A DNA stretch of 8,968 nucleotides from Achromobacter sp. (lineage in GTDB: Bacteria; Pseudomonadota; Gammaproteobacteria; Burkholderiales; Burkholderiaceae_B): positions 1-8,968 of the forward strand of contig DMTA01000245.1 of assembly GCA_003454835.1 (NCBI GenBank), given 5' to 3'. Made by a program: the position numbers and the translations under genes. Positions within the stretch are counted from its first letter, which is position 1. Each line of letters starts with the position of its first letter. This document shows, piece after piece, positions 1-6,528 of this stretch. The notes beneath the pieces were generated by a model. The model ran no database searches and was not told where the DNA came from. It saw only the letters and a list, made by a program, of their open reading frames with translations.

Positions 1-137
1 GTGGACTTGCCCGCGCCATTGGTGCCGATGACGGCGTGCACCTGGCCGCGCTGCAATTGCAGCGACACGCCGTTGACCGCCGTGAGACCGCCGAAGCGGC
101 GCGTGACCGCGGCTGCGGCAAGCAGGACATCAGACAT
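1..137 (-). CDS. livG: LivG-type ABC transporter ATP-binding protein, N-terminal fragment
   Basis: This is the first 45 codons of an ABC ATPase; the rest lies beyond the left edge. The ATG is at 137-135 on the minus strand. The peptide has the LivG opening (RFGGLTAVNGVSL, residues 14-26) and then the Walker A loop GTNGAGKST beginning at residue 38, where the window ends. Most family members have GPNGAGK(T/S)T, so the Thr in the second position is a mild variant. The start overlaps the end of the LivM-type permease gene by 8 bp, so translation is probably coupled. By family it would energise uptake through the LivH/LivM permeases at the inner face of the cytoplasmic membrane. The family call is secure. 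The substrate (benzoate or a related aromatic acid) is inferred only from the neighbouring benzoate genes. Confidence 0.9.
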   Translation of the reverse strand, partial: MSDVLLAAAAVTRRFGGLTAVNGVSLQLQRGQVHAVIGTNGAGKS

Positions 138-1260
138 GGCGTTCTCCCTGAATGGGCAGGCGGGGGGCAGGCGTCTTGGATGGCGCGCGTGACGGCGTGA
201 TGGCGTCCCGGCTGGCGTCGCTGCGGGTGTCGCTTCGGTTGTCGATCCGGGCCTCCTTGCCTGCGTTCTTTCCGGCATCCGCCGCACGCGCCTGCCGGCG
301 CTCCCGCCATTGCGCCGGCAGCCCCGCCAGCCCGTTCGGCAGCAGGGCCACCAGCGCGATGATCGCGATGCCCAGCGGCAGGTGCCAATGGCGTGCGTAC
401 TCACCAAATAATTCCTGCGACTGGAACAGCTCCTGCAGCAGCACCATGGTCACCGTGCCCAGCACCGCGCCGCCCAGGCTGCCCATGCCGCCCAGGATGA
501 CCATCAGCAGCACCAGCCCGGACTGTTCCCACGCCAGCAGCTCGGGCGTGACGAAGCCGTCCTTCAACGCAAACAGAAAGCCCGCCAGCGCCGCCAGCGT
601 GGCGCCGACGACGTACGCGGCAAGCTTGTAGGGATAGGTCGAATAGCCAGCCGCGCGCATGCGCTGTTCGTTGATGCGGATGCCGGCCAGCGCCGCGCCA
701 AACGGCGAGCGCCGCAGCAGCGCCAGAAACCCCCACGCCAGCGCCAGGCACGCCAGGACGAAGAAATAGAACGTGGTCCCATTGCTCAGATCGAACGGCA
801 TCCAGCCGCCCAGCGAGAGTTCGGGCCGGAAGTACAGATAGATCCCGTCGCTGCCGCCGCCGATCTTGGTGTCGTGAAAGACGTAATAGGCCATCTGCGA
901 GAAGGCCAGCGTGACCATGATGAAGTACACGCCACGCGTGCGCAGCGCGAGCGCACCGGTGATCAGCGCATAGGCGGCGGCCGCGAGCAGGGCGGCTGGC
1001 AGCAGCCACCACAGCCCGGCCGCTTCCGACTCCGGCGACAGCAGCGCCGCCACATACGCGCCAATGCCGAAGAACGCGGCGTGTCCCAGGCTGACCAGCC
1101 CGGCGCCGCCGACCAGCAGTTGCAGGCTTAGCGCGAAGATGGCGTAGATCATGATCTTCACCGCGAGGCCGGTGTAGTAATCACTGCCGCTGAACGAAAA
1201 GGCGGCCAGCGCCAGCAGCGCCGCGAAGGGCAGAAGTCGGTTGAGCAGAGGCGTGCGCAT
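130..1260 (-). CDS. livM: LivM-type branched-chain/aromatic acid ABC transporter permease
   Basis: A 376-residue inner-membrane permease of the branched-chain amino-acid (HAAT) ABC family. Family hallmarks are visible: the opening block with GGAGLVSLGHAAFFGIGAYV (residues 51-70), LRTRGVYFIMVTLAFSQM (106-123), the cytoplasmic coupling-loop region around SPFGAALAGIRINE (185-198), and VILGGMGSLGGAVLG (254-268). The hydrophobic core ends near residue 316. It is followed by an unusual tail of about 58 residues rich in Arg, Asp, Ser, Ala and Pro, longer than the short C-termini usual in LivM proteins. AAAAGGAC a few bases upstream of the ATG is a fair ribosome site. The gene sits 30 bp after the LivH-type gene and overlaps the ATPase gene by 8 bp. 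The likely cargo is benzoate or a related aromatic acid, judged by operon context. Confidence 0.92.
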   Translation of the reverse strand: MRTPLLNRLLPFAALLALAAFSFSGSDYYTGLAVKIMIYAIFALSLQLLVGGAGLVSLGHAAFFGIGAYVAALLSPESEAAGLWWLLPAALLAAAAYALITGALALRTRGVYFIMVTLAFSQMAYYVFHDTKIGGGSDGIYLYFRPELSLGGWMPFDLSNGTTFYFFVLACLALAWGFLALLRRSPFGAALAGIRINEQRMRAAGYSTYPYKLAAYVVGATLAALAGFLFALKDGFVTPELLAWEQSGLVLLMVILGGMGSLGGAVLGTVTMVLLQELFQSQELFGEYARHWHLPLGIAIIALVALLPNGLAGLPAQWRERRQARAADAGKNAGKEARIDNRSDTRSDASRDAITPSRAPSKTPAPRLPIQGERHV

Positions 1261-1290
1261 GCTTGGGTCCTTTTGATGTCTCGACAGGAC

Positions 1291-2172
1291 CTAGCCCTGT
1301 TTGAACAGCCCTTCGGGCTTGCAAAGCAGAATGAAGGCCATCAGCAGATAGACCAGCACGCCCGCCGCGGACGGGAACAGCACCTGGCCGAAGGTCTCGG
1401 CAAAACCCACCAGCATCGCGGCCAGGAAGGCGCCGCGGATCGAGCCGATGCCGCCGATCACCACCACCACGAAACAGATGATGAGCACGCCGTTGCCCAT
1501 GCCGGGATACACCGACGAGACGGGCGCGGCAATGCTGCCGGCCAGCGCCGCCAACGCCACGCCGGCGGCAAACACCACGCGGTACAGCTTGTTGATGTCG
1601 ATGCCCAGCGAGCTGATCATCTCGCGGTTGCTGGCGCCGGCGCGCAGCATCATGCCCAGCCGCGTGCGCGAGATGACCCAGTACAGCAGCAGCGCGACCG
1701 CAATGCCCACGGCCGAGATGAACAGCCGGTAGACGGGATAGGTCATCACGTCACCCAGCGCAATGCTGCCCTGCAGCCACGACGGCAGCGGCACGCCGTG
1801 CACGTCGTTGCCCACAAGAATGCTGCGCAGCTCCTCGAACACCAGAATCAGGCCGTAAGTCATCAGCACCTGCTGCAGGTGATTGCGCTTGTACAGGTAG
1901 CTGAAGAACGCGGCTTCCAGCAGGTAGCCCAGTAGGGCGGCGGCCAGCACGCAGACCGCCAGCGTCGTGAGAAAGCCGCCGCCCAGCCAGCGGTCCACCA
2001 CCGGACCCAGCGCGAACGCCATGTACGCGCCGATCATGTAGAAACTGCCGTGGGCCAGATTGATGATGCCCATGATCCCGAAGATCAGCGTGAGTCCGCT
2101 GGCCACCAGGAACAGCAGCAAGCCGTATTGGAATGCGTTCAGGCTCTGGATGAGCAGGATGCTGATGTCCAT
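1291..2172 (-). CDS. livH: LivH-type branched-chain/aromatic acid ABC transporter permease
   Basis: A 293-residue integral membrane permease of the HAAT ABC family and partner of the LivM-type protein. The sequence shows the classic LivH signature GLTLIFGIMGIINLAHGSFY (residues 26-45), the cytoplasmic coupling-helix region RTRLGMMLRAGASNREMISSLG (about 169-190), and the conserved VVVVIGGIGSIRGAF block (about 234-248). Its length is normal for the family. The ATG at 2172 is preceded by a strong GGGAGG ribosome site 4 nt upstream. It lies 33 bp downstream of the binding-protein gene and 30 bp upstream of the LivM-type gene, so it is an interior gene of the operon. The fold is certain; the aromatic substrate is inferred from the neighbours. 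Confidence 0.93.
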   Translation of the reverse strand: MDISILLIQSLNAFQYGLLLFLVASGLTLIFGIMGIINLAHGSFYMIGAYMAFALGPVVDRWLGGGFLTTLAVCVLAAALLGYLLEAAFFSYLYKRNHLQQVLMTYGLILVFEELRSILVGNDVHGVPLPSWLQGSIALGDVMTYPVYRLFISAVGIAVALLLYWVISRTRLGMMLRAGASNREMISSLGIDINKLYRVVFAAGVALAALAGSIAAPVSSVYPGMGNGVLIICFVVVVIGGIGSIRGAFLAAMLVGFAETFGQVLFPSAAGVLVYLLMAFILLCKPEGLFKQG

Positions 2173-2205
2173 GGGGCCTCCCTGTGGCGGACGCGGTGCG
2201 TGGCG

Positions 2206-3366
2206 TTACAGCTTGCAGCCGCGCGCGGGGTCGGCCAGTTTCTGAACCGCGACTTCGACGACCTTGTTCTCCAGGCCGTCGACGCGGCGCAGGTAGATGT
2301 CCTGCACCGGGTTGCCCGCCTTGGACAGCGTGAACGAGCCGCGCGGGCTGTCCACGGTTGCCGTGCGCATGGCGCTGCGGAAGGCTTCCTTCTTCGAGAA
2401 ATCGCCCTTCACGGCCGTGAGGCCCGACTGCATGAGCTGCGCGGCGTCATAGCCCTGCACCGCGTAGACGTCCGGCTGCATCTTGTACGCCTTGGAATAG
2501 TCGGCGCGGAACGCGTTGTCGCGCGGCGTGTTCAGGCCGTCGGCGTAGTGCAGGGTGGTCAGCAGCCCCTGCGCGGACGCGCCCTGGGCTTGCAGCGTGC
2601 CATCCGTCAGGAAGCCCGAGCCGTACAGCGGAATCGTCTTGTCCAGGCCGGCCGCGTGATAGTCCTGCACGAACTTCACGGCGCCGCCACCGGCAAAGAA
2701 GGTGAAGACCATGTCGGGCTTGAGCGCGGCGATTTCCGTCAGCAGGGATTGGAACTCGACGTTGGGAAACGGCAGGCTCAGTTCGCGCACGACCTTGCCG
2801 CCGGCCTTCTCGAAGCCTTCCTTGAAGCCGCCGATGGCCTCATCGCCCGCCGCGTATTTCCACGTGATGGTCACGGCAGTCTTGTGACCCTTGGCGTACG
2901 CCACCGGTCCCATCGCATAGGCCGGCTGCCAGTTGGTGAACGAGGTGCGGAAGATGCCTGGGCCGCACAGCGGGCCGGTGATCGCGTTGGCCCCGGCGTT
3001 GGTCACGATCAGCGTGGTGTCGGCGTCCTTGGCCGCCTTGGCCAGCGCCATGGCCACGCCGGAGTGCACCGTGCCGATCAGCACGTCCACCTGATCGCGC
3101 TTGATGAGCCGGTTGGCGTTCTCCGCAGCCTTTGCCGGATTGGATTCGTCGTCCACCTTGAAGTATTCGATCTCGCGCCCGCCCAGCTTGCCGCCCTGCT
3201 CGGCGACGTAGAGCTTGAAGCCGTTCTCGATGGCGTTGCCCAGCGCGGCGAAGGTGCCGCTGTAGGGCAGCATGAAGCCGACCTTGAGCTTGTCGTCGGC
3301 ATGCGCGCCGCTCGCGGCGATCGTCAGGGCGGCGGCCAGCGCAGCCCGGGTCAGGACGTGGTTCAT
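2206..3366 (-). CDS. Periplasmic substrate-binding protein of a HAAT-type ABC transporter
   Basis: A 386-residue periplasmic binding protein (Peripla_BP_6/LivK-like). Residues 1-23 form a typical Sec signal peptide: a basic start (MNHVLTR), a hydrophobic Ala/Leu core and an AHA cleavage site before D24. The mature protein starts DDKLKVGFMLPYSGTFAALG, the usual first strand and binding-site loop. VDVLIGTVHSGVAMA (about 93-107) is the second loop that normally contacts the ligand carboxylate. YAVQGYDAAQLM, in the C-terminal half, is also typical. GGAGA lies 8 nt upstream of the ATG. It precedes both permease genes by a short gap and follows the hydrolase by 54 bp. In other box clusters such a protein is taken to capture benzoate or related aromatic acids. 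The ligand cannot be read from this sequence. Confidence 0.9.
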   Translation of the reverse strand: MNHVLTRAALAAALTIAASGAHADDKLKVGFMLPYSGTFAALGNAIENGFKLYVAEQGGKLGGREIEYFKVDDESNPAKAAENANRLIKRDQVDVLIGTVHSGVAMALAKAAKDADTTLIVTNAGANAITGPLCGPGIFRTSFTNWQPAYAMGPVAYAKGHKTAVTITWKYAAGDEAIGGFKEGFEKAGGKVVRELSLPFPNVEFQSLLTEIAALKPDMVFTFFAGGGAVKFVQDYHAAGLDKTIPLYGSGFLTDGTLQAQGASAQGLLTTLHYADGLNTPRDNAFRADYSKAYKMQPDVYAVQGYDAAQLMQSGLTAVKGDFSKKEAFRSAMRTATVDSPRGSFTLSKAGNPVQDIYLRRVDGLENKVVEVAVQKLADPARGCKL

Positions 3367-3420
3367 GGTTTGTCTCCGTGCTTGTTATGGGCTAACGCCG
3401 GGCCAATGACGCGGCCTGGG

Positions 3421-4245
3421 TCAGCCGGGTTTTTCCAGTGCGCCCACAAAGCGTGCGACGGCCTGGACAACGGTGGCGGGCTGATCCCGGTGCGGCGAAT
3501 GCCCACAGTCCGGTATCTCCAGCAGTTCGGTTTGCGGCGCGCGCCGGCGGATGCCGCGCACCTGCTCCAGCGTGCCGTATTCGTCGTCCATGCCCTGGAT
3601 GGCCAGCACGGGACAGGTGATACGGTCCAATTCGCGTTCGATGTTCCACGCACGGAATTCGGGTTTCAGCCAGATGTCGTTCCAGCCCCAGAATGCCGAG
3701 TCGACGTCCTGGTGATGGCGGCCCAGCCGCGCGCGCAGGTCGGAATCCAGATAGGTCTGGCGCGCCTGCGCGATGCTGGCCACCGAGACATCCTCGACGT
3801 ATATGTGTGGCGCTGCCGCGACCACGCCGGCGACCGCGTCCGGATACCGCGCTGCGTACAGCAACGCGATCGAGCCGCCATCGCTATGGCCGAACATCAC
3901 GGGCTTGTCGCGGCGCGCGTTCACGCCCAGCGTTTCCAACAAGGCGGGCAGCACCTCGTGCGCCTCGCGGTGCATGAAATCGACGGGCCACGCTTCACGT
4001 AGCGGGCGCGGGGTGGACTGGCCATAGCCATAGCGCGAATACACCAGGCCGCGGCAGCCGGCCGCATCGCAGACCCGTTGCGGAAAATCCTTCCACATCG
4101 ACACCGATCCCAGTCCCTCGTGCAGGAACACGATGAGCGGCGCATCGACGCGCTCCGGTGCGATCCACGCACATTCCAGCCGCATGTCGCGGCCGCGCGC
4201 GTGAAGGTTGGCGAAGATCTTGGCGGGTTCAGTGGCGGCGGTCAT
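3421..4245 (-). CDS. Alpha/beta-hydrolase fold protein coupled to benzoate-CoA ligase
   Basis: A 274-residue cytoplasmic alpha/beta hydrolase with no signal peptide. The catalytic triad is readable: nucleophile S121 in the elbow GHSDGG (119-124), an acid at D220 or D221 in AIQGMDDEYGT, and H249 in PDCGHSPHRD. FLHEGLG (40-46) is the usual HG-type oxyanion segment. Its ATG overlaps the ligase stop codon (ATGA, 4 bp) and GGAAGAGG lies just upstream inside the ligase gene, so the two are translationally coupled. Coupling to a CoA ligase suggests action on a CoA ester (thioesterase) or on a lactone or enol-lactone side product of ring cleavage. Related hydrolases recur in box clusters. Alternatives are a general carboxylesterase or a C-C hydrolase of the MhpC type. 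The fold and triad are sure; the substrate is unknown. Confidence 0.88.
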   Translation of the reverse strand: MTAATEPAKIFANLHARGRDMRLECAWIAPERVDAPLIVFLHEGLGSVSMWKDFPQRVCDAAGCRGLVYSRYGYGQSTPRPLREAWPVDFMHREAHEVLPALLETLGVNARRDKPVMFGHSDGGSIALLYAARYPDAVAGVVAAAPHIYVEDVSVASIAQARQTYLDSDLRARLGRHHQDVDSAFWGWNDIWLKPEFRAWNIERELDRITCPVLAIQGMDDEYGTLEQVRGIRRRAPQTELLEIPDCGHSPHRDQPATVVQAVARFVGALEKPG

Positions 4246-5801
4246 AGCGCGGCCTCTTCCAGCGCCCGCAGACGGAACCGCTGGATCTTGCCGGTGGCAG
4301 TCTTGGGCAGTTCTTCCAGAAAGTCGATCTGGCGCGGGTATTTGAACGGCGCCAGATGCTGCTTCACGTAATGCTGCAAGGCGGCGCCGGTCTGCGCGTC
4401 AGGCTCAAAGCCCGCGCGCAGCACCACGTAGGCCTTCGTCTTGACCAGACCGTCGTGGTCCGGCACGCCGATCACTGCGGCTTCCAGCACTGCCTCGTGC
4501 TGGATCAGGATGTTCTCGACTTCCACCGGCGACACGTACTGGCCGCTGACCTTGATCATGTCGTCGCTGCGGCCGGCGTAGGTGTAGTAGCCGTCGGGGT
4601 CGCAGACATACTTGTCGCCGCTTTTCAGCCAGTCGCCCAGAAAGCACTGGCGCGTCTTGTCGCGGTTGTTCCAGTACATCAGCGCGGCGCTGGGGCCCTT
4701 GATGTAGAGATCGCCGATGGCGCCCGGCGCGACCGGCGCGCCGTTGTCGTCGCGCAGTTGCACCTCGTACCCCGGCACGGGCTTGCCCGTCGTGCCGTAG
4801 CGCAACTGGCCCGAGCGGTTCGAAATGAAGATATGCAGCATCTCGGTCGAGCCGATGCCGTCGAGGATTTCACAGCCGAAGTGGCGCGTGAAGCGCTCGC
4901 CGATGTCGCGCGGCAAGGCCTCGCCGGCGGACGTGCAGACGCGCATCGCCACCTGTTCGCGGGGCGGCAGGTCGGGCGAGGCCAGCATGCTGGCGTACAG
5001 CGTCGGCACGCCATAGAACACGGTGGGACGATGCCGGACCAGGCGCTGGAACACCGCCTGCGGCGTGGGGCGCTCGGCCATCAGCACGACGGTGGCGCCG
5101 ACCGACAGCGGAAAGGTCAGACCATTGCCCAGGCCGTACGCAAAGAACAGTTTCGCGGCCGAGAACGCCACGTCGTCTTCCCGGATGCCGAGCACGGGCT
5201 TGGCGTAGAGCTCGGCCGTGTGCCAGAGGTTGCCGTGGGTGTGCACCACCCCTTTGGGCTTGCCGGTGGACCCGGACGAATACAGCCAGAACGCGATCTC
5301 GTCGGACAGTGTGCGGGCGGCGGGTGCGAGCGGGGCGGCCGCCAGCAGCGATTCGAATTCATGGGCGCCGTCGGGCAGGTTTGCGCCCGGCTGCGATACG
5401 ACCAGATGTTCGATGTCGGCCGGCGCCTGAGCCAGCGCCGATTGCAGCACCGGCAGCAACGCGCCCGACACGAACACGGCCCGCACGCGGCTGTGCGCAA
5501 CGATGTAGGCGTAGTCGTCGGCGGTGAGCAGGGTGTTCACGGCCACCGGCACCACGCCGGCGTGCAGCGCGCCCAGAAACACCACCGGCCAGTCGGCCGT
5601 GTCCTGCATCAGAAGCAGAATCCGCTCCTCGCGGCGCAGCCCCAGATTGCGCAGCGCGCCCGCCATGCGGGCCACGCGCTCGGCCAGTTCGCCATACGTC
5701 AGCTGGCGGGTGTCGTCGATGTAGGCCAGCTTGGCGGCGCGCGGCGCGTTCAGCGCGGCCAGGTGGCTGGCGAAATTCAGTTCGGCGGGGCAGGTGTTCA
5801 C
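4242..5801 (-). CDS. bclA: Benzoate-CoA ligase (AMP-forming)
   Basis: A 519-residue member of the ANL adenylating superfamily, close to the usual length of benzoate-CoA ligases. It activates benzoate with ATP and CoA to benzoyl-CoA, AMP and PPi in the cytoplasm. Motifs in order: P-loop YSSGSTGKPKG (174-184), KLFFAYGLGNGLTF (217-230), YGVPTLYA (263-270), IGSTEMLHIFISN (316-328), hinge region YTYAGRSDDMIKVSG (406-420), and the C-terminal catalytic lysine K505 in PKTATGKIQRF. The AY pair (221-222) and HI pair (323-324) fall where benzoate-CoA ligases place acyl-pocket residues, which favours benzoate over 4-hydroxybenzoate or fatty acids; this comparison is from memory. Translation begins at GTG (5801-5799), supported by AGGAGA 5 nt upstream. 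The stop overlaps the hydrolase start. Close halobenzoates may also be substrates. Confidence 0.93.
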   Translation of the reverse strand: MNTCPAELNFASHLAALNAPRAAKLAYIDDTRQLTYGELAERVARMAGALRNLGLRREERILLLMQDTADWPVVFLGALHAGVVPVAVNTLLTADDYAYIVAHSRVRAVFVSGALLPVLQSALAQAPADIEHLVVSQPGANLPDGAHEFESLLAAAPLAPAARTLSDEIAFWLYSSGSTGKPKGVVHTHGNLWHTAELYAKPVLGIREDDVAFSAAKLFFAYGLGNGLTFPLSVGATVVLMAERPTPQAVFQRLVRHRPTVFYGVPTLYASMLASPDLPPREQVAMRVCTSAGEALPRDIGERFTRHFGCEILDGIGSTEMLHIFISNRSGQLRYGTTGKPVPGYEVQLRDDNGAPVAPGAIGDLYIKGPSAALMYWNNRDKTRQCFLGDWLKSGDKYVCDPDGYYTYAGRSDDMIKVSGQYVSPVEVENILIQHEAVLEAAVIGVPDHDGLVKTKAYVVLRAGFEPDAQTGAALQHYVKQHLAPFKYPRQIDFLEELPKTATGKIQRFRLRALEEAAL

Positions 5802-5806
5802 GGTTG

Positions 5807-5812
5807 TCTCCT
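5807..5812 (-). promoter_or_regulatory. Ribosome binding site fixing the GTG start of the benzoate-CoA ligase
   Basis: On the minus strand AGGAGA stands 5 nt before GTG at 5801-5799. The reading MNTCPAELNF from this GTG matches the usual short N-terminus of benzoate-CoA ligases, so GTG is preferred over any internal ATG. Confidence 0.75.
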
Positions 5813-5874
5813 GATGTCCTGGTGGGCGGACGCCGTGCCTGTGGTTGTTGTTGGCGGCAGGGCGGGTGTCCGGA

Positions 5875-5889
5875 CCGGCTGTCAGCCGG
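5875..5889 (-). other. Small GC-rich hairpin over the DUF4863 stop codon
   Basis: CCGGCT-GAC-AGCCGG forms a perfect 6-bp stem with a 3-nt loop and includes the TGA of the upstream gene. No T-run follows on the minus strand, so it is not a standard intrinsic terminator. It could modulate mRNA stability between the DUF4863 gene and the ligase gene, or be chance in GC-rich DNA. The 80-bp gap between the two genes (5802-5881) otherwise holds only the ligase ribosome site. Confidence 0.35.
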
Positions 5890-6355
5890 GGCGCGTGAAT
5901 TCGATGGCCCCGCCGGGCAGCAGGTACAGCACCAGGGCGCGGCCCTGCGTCACAGTGGGGCGGTGCGCCGATCCCGGGCCGTAGACCAGCCAGCCGGCGC
6001 CGTGGCCGTCGAAGCGAGCGTCTTCGGTCAGCGGCATGATCATGTCGATCTCGCCGTTGGGATGCGCGTGGTGCGGACCGGCCAGATCGGTCATGTCGAC
6101 GACGTCGACCGAGCAGCCGCCCAGGTCATCGGCGGGCTTGATCACCCGGCCATACTTGATGCCGCCGCCTTCGCGGTTGCACATCCAACCGTCGGCCACG
6201 CCCTGCCTACAGGTGGCAAAGATGTCCTGGAACAGCGCGCTGTCCGGACCGGCCGCGTCGTTAAGCCGGGCCTGCAGCGCCGCATCCAGCGGCTGGCCGG
6301 CCGTCAGACGCGTCACGTCGCGCATCAGGGCATGGAATTGGTCAGGCGTACTCAC
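5882..6355 (-). CDS. DUF4863 / 4-hydroxylaminobenzoate lyase-like cupin-type protein
   Basis: A small soluble protein of 157 residues from the GTG at 6355 (158 from a TTG at 6358). I recognise it as DUF4863, the family that to my recollection includes PnbB, the 4-hydroxylaminobenzoate lyase of nitrobenzoate degraders. The C-terminal half resembles a cupin: GPHHAHPNGEIDMIMP (GTG numbering 93-108) supplies H96, H98 and E102 as candidate metal ligands, and YGPGSAHRP (125-133) supplies H131. DGWMCNREGGGIKYGRV (about 55-70) is a second conserved-looking block. It is the first gene of the benzoate uptake/activation operon, 80 bp before the ligase gene. A role on an aromatic acid or its CoA ester is plausible, but no nitroarene genes are visible. 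The family call is fairly sure; function in benzoate metabolism is unknown. Confidence 0.82.
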   Translation of the reverse strand: MSTPDQFHALMRDVTRLTAGQPLDAALQARLNDAAGPDSALFQDIFATCRQGVADGWMCNREGGGIKYGRVIKPADDLGGCSVDVVDMTDLAGPHHAHPNGEIDMIMPLTEDARFDGHGAGWLVYGPGSAHRPTVTQGRALVLYLLPGGAIEFTRPG

Positions 6356-6362
6356 CAAGCGG

Positions 6363-6369
6363 CTCCTTT
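6363..6369 (-). promoter_or_regulatory. Ribosome binding site deciding the DUF4863 start
   Basis: AAAGGAG on the minus strand stands 7 nt before GTG at 6355 and only 4 nt before TTG at 6358. Spacing and codon preference favour GTG, giving a protein one residue shorter than the TTG reading. Confidence 0.7.
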
Positions 6370-6383
6370 ACACTGTCGGCGCT

Positions 6384-6412
6384 CGGCAGTCCTGTTGGAC
6401 TGCTGTTTTTTT
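6384..6412 (+). terminator. Strong intrinsic-terminator-like hairpin in the boxR/DUF4863 divergent region
   Basis: GCAGTCC (6386-6392), loop TGTT and GGACTGC (6397-6403) give a perfect 7-bp stem. One G-U and one C-G pair extend it to 9 bp, and seven T residues (6406-6412) follow. On the plus strand this is a textbook rho-independent terminator, yet no plus-strand gene ends here. It may stop antisense transcripts running against the DUF4863/ligase genes before they reach boxR. On the minus strand the same hairpin lies in the predicted 5' leader of the DUF4863 mRNA, between the predicted start near 6438 and the ribosome site. There it could protect the 5' end. Confidence 0.65.
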
Positions 6413-6444
6413 GCACCGGATCGGCTGTGGACTCGTTGGATGGA

Positions 6445-6473
6445 AAAATAGTGCTTCCGTTGATGTGGGTCAA
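6445..6473 (-). promoter_or_regulatory. Sigma-70-like promoter of the DUF4863-ligase-hydrolase-transporter operon
   Basis: On the minus strand TTGACC (6473-6468) is followed by a 17-nt spacer and TATTTT (6450-6445). This is a good -35/-10 pair, pointing to transcription from about 6438 and a leader of about 80 nt. The -35 is contiguous with the GCACTATAGTGC palindrome at 6474-6485. A half-site (AGCAC) directly precedes the -10. Repression by BoxR is the natural inference. Confidence 0.65.
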
Positions 6474-6483
6474 GCACTATAGT
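6455..6483 (+). promoter_or_regulatory. Candidate boxR promoter
   Basis: TATAGT (6478-6483) matches the -10 consensus at five of six bases and lies inside the palindrome. The hexamer 17 nt upstream, TTCCGT, is a weak -35. TTGATG at 6460-6465 is a better -35 by sequence, but lies only 12 nt from TATAGT. The boxR start codon is about 45 nt downstream. The assignment is tentative. Confidence 0.35.
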
Positions 6484-6486
6484 GCA
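6473..6486. promoter_or_regulatory. Predicted BoxR operator in the divergent promoter region
   Basis: The 14-mer AGCACTATAGTGCA contains the perfect 12-bp palindrome GCACTATAGTGC (6474-6485). It differs by one base from TGCA-N6-TGCA, the form I recall for BzdR/BoxR operators in Azoarcus. It touches the -35 of the minus-strand operon and includes TATAGT (6478-6483), a candidate -10 for boxR. A single site could thus serve both directions and permit autoregulation. Confidence 0.65.
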
Positions 6487-6528
6487 TAAAAGAGCGGTAA
6501 TCAGGGTTTTTGCGGAGTCAGTCGAACC

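Noticed and set aside
2050..4002. Plus-strand open frame of about 650 codons antisense to the binding protein and hydrolase genes
   Set aside because: Its translation is rich in His, Arg, Gln and Val with no recognisable domain, and it runs against two clearly identified genes. It is a GC-rich codon-bias shadow.
4356..5984. Plus-strand open frame of about 540 codons antisense to the benzoate-CoA ligase
   Set aside because: Low-complexity His/Arg/Gln/Gly-rich translation with no motif. The minus strand encodes a full adenylating enzyme with all motifs in order.
6356..6358. TTG as the start codon of the DUF4863 gene
   Set aside because: It is only 4 nt from the AAAGGAG ribosome site, while the adjacent GTG is 7 nt away and a stronger start codon. 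The difference is one residue.
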